From: an uncultured Porphyromonadaceae bacterium
GTDB lineage: Bacteria > Bacteroidota > Bacteroidia > Bacteroidales > Muribaculaceae
Length of the DNA: 8,260 nt
Direction of reading: 5' to 3'
Assembly: GCA_900555915.1 (NCBI GenBank)
Contig: USNC01000053.1
Coordinates: 1 to 8,260, forward strand
How positions within the stretch are numbered: position 1 is the stretch's first letter; every line of letters starts with the position of its first letter. The notes beneath the pieces were generated by a model. That model saw nothing but the letters and a program-made list of their open reading frames with translations, ran no database searches and was not told where the DNA came from. Position numbers and translations under genes: made by a program. Shown here one piece after another: positions 4,867-8,260 of this stretch.

Positions 4867-7800
4867 ATGAAGCAATTTTTGACCCTATGCTTTGCTTCGG
4901 CAATGCTTGGTTCCGCTTTGTCGGCCGGAGCCAATGTGACAATCCAGAAGTCGCTTGAGTCGAGAAGTGAGGGCAGGGCTGTGTACAGTCCTCTCAAAAC
5001 TCCCGATTCAAGATCTCTCGGAACGGTACGTCATCTCCCGTCCTCTCCGTTCCAGAAGATAATGCTCGGCAAGACAGCCAAGGCGGCTGATGCAAAGAAA
5101 GTGGCAGCAAAGGTGACTGCGCAGGGCGACCATATCTATGGTTATCTCGGCTACAGCACCGACATGAAGACAATCGGCCTTTATGAATTCAACGCCATGT
5201 CGCAGGATCTCATGTGGAAGGATCCGATTGCAGGTCAACTCGGTCTCAGTCCCTCCAATCTTTCTCTCGACGGCAATGTGCTGAAAGGCTATATGGTGGA
5301 TATATTCTGGGGCACGCTTTACGACGTGTACTATGTGGAGTATGACTTCGCCACCGGCGAAGCAATCAAGTGTGTGCGCGACGAATCAGAACAGGCATCG
5401 TTTATACAGACAGCCGCGCTCGACACCCAAAACGGAGTCTTCTACGGCTACGGCGGCTATGACGGCACATACGGCATGGTGAGCGCGCCGGCGAATGATC
5501 CCTTCAACTATACGTTTATCGCCGATAACGAAAATTACTGCTCGTCAATATGCTACAACCCTGTCGACGATACCCTGTATGGAATCAACGGTGAGATGCA
5601 GTTCGTATCCATCGACAAGGCTACCGGAGTACAGACACCTCTCGCCACATTGGATGTAACCGGTGCAGGATCGTATCTGTCAGGTCTGGTCTACGATCCG
5701 ATGTCAGATGTTTTTTACTGGAGCATCAACACCGGCATGGGGCTGAATTATCTCGCCACAATCGCCAACGGTTCCTATGAACTCAACGTGTATGAGGAAC
5801 TTCTGGCAGGCGAGCTGTACGTGGCGCTGGTCACTACCGACACGGATGTAAACCCCGAGCAGCCCAAACGCCCGGAGGCCGGAGCCGCCGATTTCTATAA
5901 GAACAACCAGATAGGTTTCGTGTCTTTCACAATGCCTTCAGAGATGGCGGCCGGCGCACCTATCGAGGGAACGGTAGGCTACCGCACATACGTGGACGGT
6001 GAACTTTACGGCACCGGTTCCGCCGAGGCAGGCGCTGTGGTAAAAGCCAACTTCGCAGTAAGCGAAGGATTCCACACATTCGGCATGACAGCGGAGATCA
6101 ACGGCGTGGAGAGCTCCATGGCGACAGTCAAGGCTTATGTGGGCAACGACGATCCCCTCATGCCCGGCAATGTCACTCTCGACAGCAATGAGATAAGCTG
6201 GACCGCTGTCGGTCCGGAAGGTGTGCATGGCGGATATGTCGACGTCTCGGCTATGGAATACGACGTTTACCTCAACGGCGAGTTGCTCAACCGCACAGCG
6301 GAGACCTCGCAGACCGTCAATATCGACAAGGACGCCGACCTGCAGACCTACACCGCCAAGGTAGTGGCCGTATGCAACGGACATGAGAGCGAACCGGCCT
6401 TCTCCAACACCATCGTAGAGGGCTCCGCATGCTCAATCCCGCTCAATATAGAACCCACTCCCGAAGAGTTCCTCATTAGCGTTGTGCTCGACGGAAACGG
6501 CGACGGCAAGTCATGGACGCTTGAGCAGATTGACGAGGATGCCTACTGCATCAACTCAGGCTGGAACGCTACGGAGGTTTCCGACGAATGGTACTTCCTC
6601 CCGCCGGTAGTGGTGGATGATCCTTCCAAGTTCTATACATTCTCGATGGAGGCCGCACTCAGAAGCAATCAGTACACCGATGAATACGTGGAGGTGCTCC
6701 TCTGCAACCGTCCTGACAAATCGGGCGTCGTAGACCAGATCATCCCCGAGTTCTCTCCTGCAAGCGCGGTTTATGAATATGCGCGCGGTGAGTTCCGTGT
6801 GCGTCAGGCCGGCACCTACTATGTGGCAATCCACGCCGCTTCCGAACCTGACCAGATGGGTGTCAGGGTACGCAACATGTCGATCGTAGACAATAAGATC
6901 ACTGTCGATTCGCCCGAGGCTGTGGATGACCTCGATCTCGAGGCCGGCGAAGACGGCAAGCTCGAGGCCATAGCCACATTCACACTCCCGACAATGGCTC
7001 TCGGCGGGGGCGAACTTCCCGCAGGCGCACAGCTTGTGGCCACACTCAGCTGCGGCGACAACACCGCCTCCGTCTCCGGACTTCCCGGCGAGGAGGTGTC
7101 GGCGACAATCGCCACCTCGCAGGGTGACAACATCGTGACAGTCACCGTGTCGATGGGCGACATCAACAGCCCCGTGGCTTCCGAGACTGTCTACACAGGC
7201 GTCTGGGTGCCCAGAGATGTGGAATCGGTATCGTCGGTGATCTCCGACGACAACTGCTCCATCACCCTCACATGGCCCGCCGTCACCGAGGCTCAGGATC
7301 CCGCCGGATATGTCAATCCGGAGACTGTGCTCTACGACATTTACAAATATGTGAGCGATGGCTACTACGGCGACTGGATTCTCTACGATCCCAATATCAC
7401 AGAGACTACCTACGAATACACCGCAGAGCGTCAGGAACTCCTGATGATCGGCGTGGTGGCCCATAATGAGGCCGGCGACAACGGCAATATCATCTACACC
7501 ACAGCGGTGGTGGGCCCGGCTTACGAACTGCCCATATATGAAGACTTCGAGGTCGGCGGCTCTCAGTTCAAATCCGATCCTTGGGTGTTCAGAAGTCCTG
7601 AAGACGCCGAGGCGGCCAACTTCTCGTTCTATAAGGTAAGCAATCTCTCGGAAGACTATGCCGACGGCGAGACAGTGGTGATGACCGTAAGAGGCGAAGC
7701 CGGCGCCGTAAGCCAGCTCTGCACTCCGGTGTTCAAGACCACAGGCATGGAGTCTGCGGCCATCACATTCGAGGTGTGCGGCGACTTCGCGCTGCCCGAG

Positions 7801-8223
7801 GTGAAGGTGATCGCTGCGGCTGTAGGCGTCGAAGCCGAGGAGATCGGTCAGGTCACTACAGATGAGCGCGGCTTCCACAAGGTGAGCGTCGCATTGCCTG
7901 AGAAGTTCCTCGGCAAGGAGGTGGTGAGCCTCTACATCCAGTTTGAGTTCGAGACCGGCGACGAGGTGTTCGCGATCGAGTCTCTGGAGATCGGTTCCTG
8001 CTCGGGAGTGGCTTCTGTAGAGGCCGACGGCGTGAAGATCGCAGCAGGCAAGAACGTGATCAACGTGAGCGGTCTCAACGGCCGGAGCGTGACCGTCGCC
8101 ACCCTCGACGGCCGCGTGGCTGCCAAGGCTGAGAATGCGGGCAATGACGCCTCCTTCCGGGTGGAATCAGGCATCTACGTTGTCAGCGCAGGCGGCAGGA
8201 AAGCCAAAGTAGTAGTGAAATAA
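4867..8223 (+). CDS. Secreted multidomain FN3/jelly-roll surface protein, tandem copy 2
   Basis: This 1118-aa product is a paralogue of the preceding gene: the alignment needs one net single-residue gap (near residue 559), and about 735 of 1119 positions are identical by hand count. It keeps the same plan: signal peptide (1 to about 22), basic linker (12 Lys/Arg against 4 acidic in 21-85), propeller-like repeats (90-312), FN3-like (336-428, 430-517), jelly-roll (about 522-675), two FN3-like domains (681-885), a second jelly-roll-like domain (886-1042) and a T9SS-like tail (1055-1118; VTVATLDGRV, GIYVV, KVVVK). The tail and jelly-roll core are best conserved; the linker, residues 121-130 and the loops around 828-860 diverge most. 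It loses cysteines found in copy 1 at 275, 670 and 1027 but gains others, so no strict disulfide pattern is shared. No enzyme motif is seen; extracellular binding is inferred. Own promoter and probable own terminator. Confidence 0.93.
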   Translation: MKQFLTLCFASAMLGSALSAGANVTIQKSLESRSEGRAVYSPLKTPDSRSLGTVRHLPSSPFQKIMLGKTAKAADAKKVAAKVTAQGDHIYGYLGYSTDMKTIGLYEFNAMSQDLMWKDPIAGQLGLSPSNLSLDGNVLKGYMVDIFWGTLYDVYYVEYDFATGEAIKCVRDESEQASFIQTAALDTQNGVFYGYGGYDGTYGMVSAPANDPFNYTFIADNENYCSSICYNPVDDTLYGINGEMQFVSIDKATGVQTPLATLDVTGAGSYLSGLVYDPMSDVFYWSINTGMGLNYLATIANGSYELNVYEELLAGELYVALVTTDTDVNPEQPKRPEAGAADFYKNNQIGFVSFTMPSEMAAGAPIEGTVGYRTYVDGELYGTGSAEAGAVVKANFAVSEGFHTFGMTAEINGVESSMATVKAYVGNDDPLMPGNVTLDSNEISWTAVGPEGVHGGYVDVSAMEYDVYLNGELLNRTAETSQTVNIDKDADLQTYTAKVVAVCNGHESEPAFSNTIVEGSACSIPLNIEPTPEEFLISVVLDGNGDGKSWTLEQIDEDAYCINSGWNATEVSDEWYFLPPVVVDDPSKFYTFSMEAALRSNQYTDEYVEVLLCNRPDKSGVVDQIIPEFSPASAVYEYARGEFRVRQAGTYYVAIHAASEPDQMGVRVRNMSIVDNKITVDSPEAVDDLDLEAGEDGKLEAIATFTLPTMALGGGELPAGAQLVATLSCGDNTASVSGLPGEEVSATIATSQGDNIVTVTVSMGDINSPVASETVYTGVWVPRDVESVSSVISDDNCSITLTWPAVTEAQDPAGYVNPETVLYDIYKYVSDGYYGDWILYDPNITETTYEYTAERQELLMIGVVAHNEAGDNGNIIYTTAVVGPAYELPIYEDFEVGGSQFKSDPWVFRSPEDAEAANFSFYKVSNLSEDYADGETVVMTVRGEAGAVSQLCTPVFKTTGMESAAITFEVCGDFALPEVKVIAAAVGVEAEEIGQVTTDERGFHKVSVALPEKFLGKEVVSLYIQFEFETGDEVFAIESLEIGSCSGVASVEADGVKIAAGKNVINVSGLNGRSVTVATLDGRVAAKAENAGNDASFRVESGIYVVSAGGRKAKVVVK

Positions 8224-8249
8224 CACATTCCCTACATCATATGAAGCGG

Positions 8250-8260
8250 AAAGGGCTGTC
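8250..8260. terminator. Start of a probable terminator after the second gene, cut by window edge
   Basis: AAAGGGCTGTC begins 27 bp after the stop codon, and the sequence just before it (GAAGCGG) resembles that before the first gene's terminator (GAATCGG). Only the left arm would be inside the window, so the stem cannot be confirmed. The resemblance suggests the downstream flank was duplicated with the gene. Confidence 0.45.

Noticed and set aside
6556..7878. 440-codon minus-strand ORF inside the second large gene
   Set aside because: Same kind of shadow: His/Gly/Val-rich translation that mirrors the sense codons. The first copy has related but broken antisense frames, so it is not a conserved gene.

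Overview
The window reads as a chromosomal segment from a Bacteroidales bacterium. The support is the duplicated TTTG-N20-TAnnTTTG promoter architecture of Bacteroidetes, translation starts in A-rich leaders without a Shine-Dalgarno motif, and large secreted proteins built from fibronectin-type and jelly-roll modules that end in a type IX secretion (T9SS)-like C-terminal segment. A gut family such as Muribaculaceae is possible, but the sequence alone does not fix the family.

Layout: positions 1-754 (minus strand) hold the N-terminal 251 codons of ribD, the bifunctional riboflavin-biosynthesis deaminase/reductase. It is cut by the window edge and its reductase half looks unusually short. A 426-bp divergent intergenic region follows, with an AT-rich inverted repeat, a plus-strand promoter (937-968) and a leader of about 200 nt containing a GC-rich hairpin. 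Next come two tandem paralogous genes on the plus strand, 1181-4540 (1119 aa) and 4867-8223 (1118 aa). The 326-bp spacer between them holds a strong 12-bp terminator stem, a six-copy 9-bp tandem repeat, a second promoter with the same geometry as the first, and a hairpin at the predicted 5' end of the second mRNA. A terminator-like sequence is just starting at the right edge.

The two large proteins align almost without gaps (one net residue) and are about 66% identical by hand count. Each has a signal peptide, a basic linker of about 60 residues, a propeller-like domain, two FN3-like domains, a jelly-roll (cleaved-adhesin/choice-of-anchor-J-like) domain, two more FN3-like domains, a second jelly-roll and a T9SS-like tail. 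Each has its own promoter, and the first has its own terminator, so they look like independently expressed versions of one surface or secreted protein, not an operon. No catalytic motif was recognised; binding or adhesion is an inference. There is no functional link to ribD beyond adjacency. I found no RNA genes, CRISPR arrays, transposases or defence genes.
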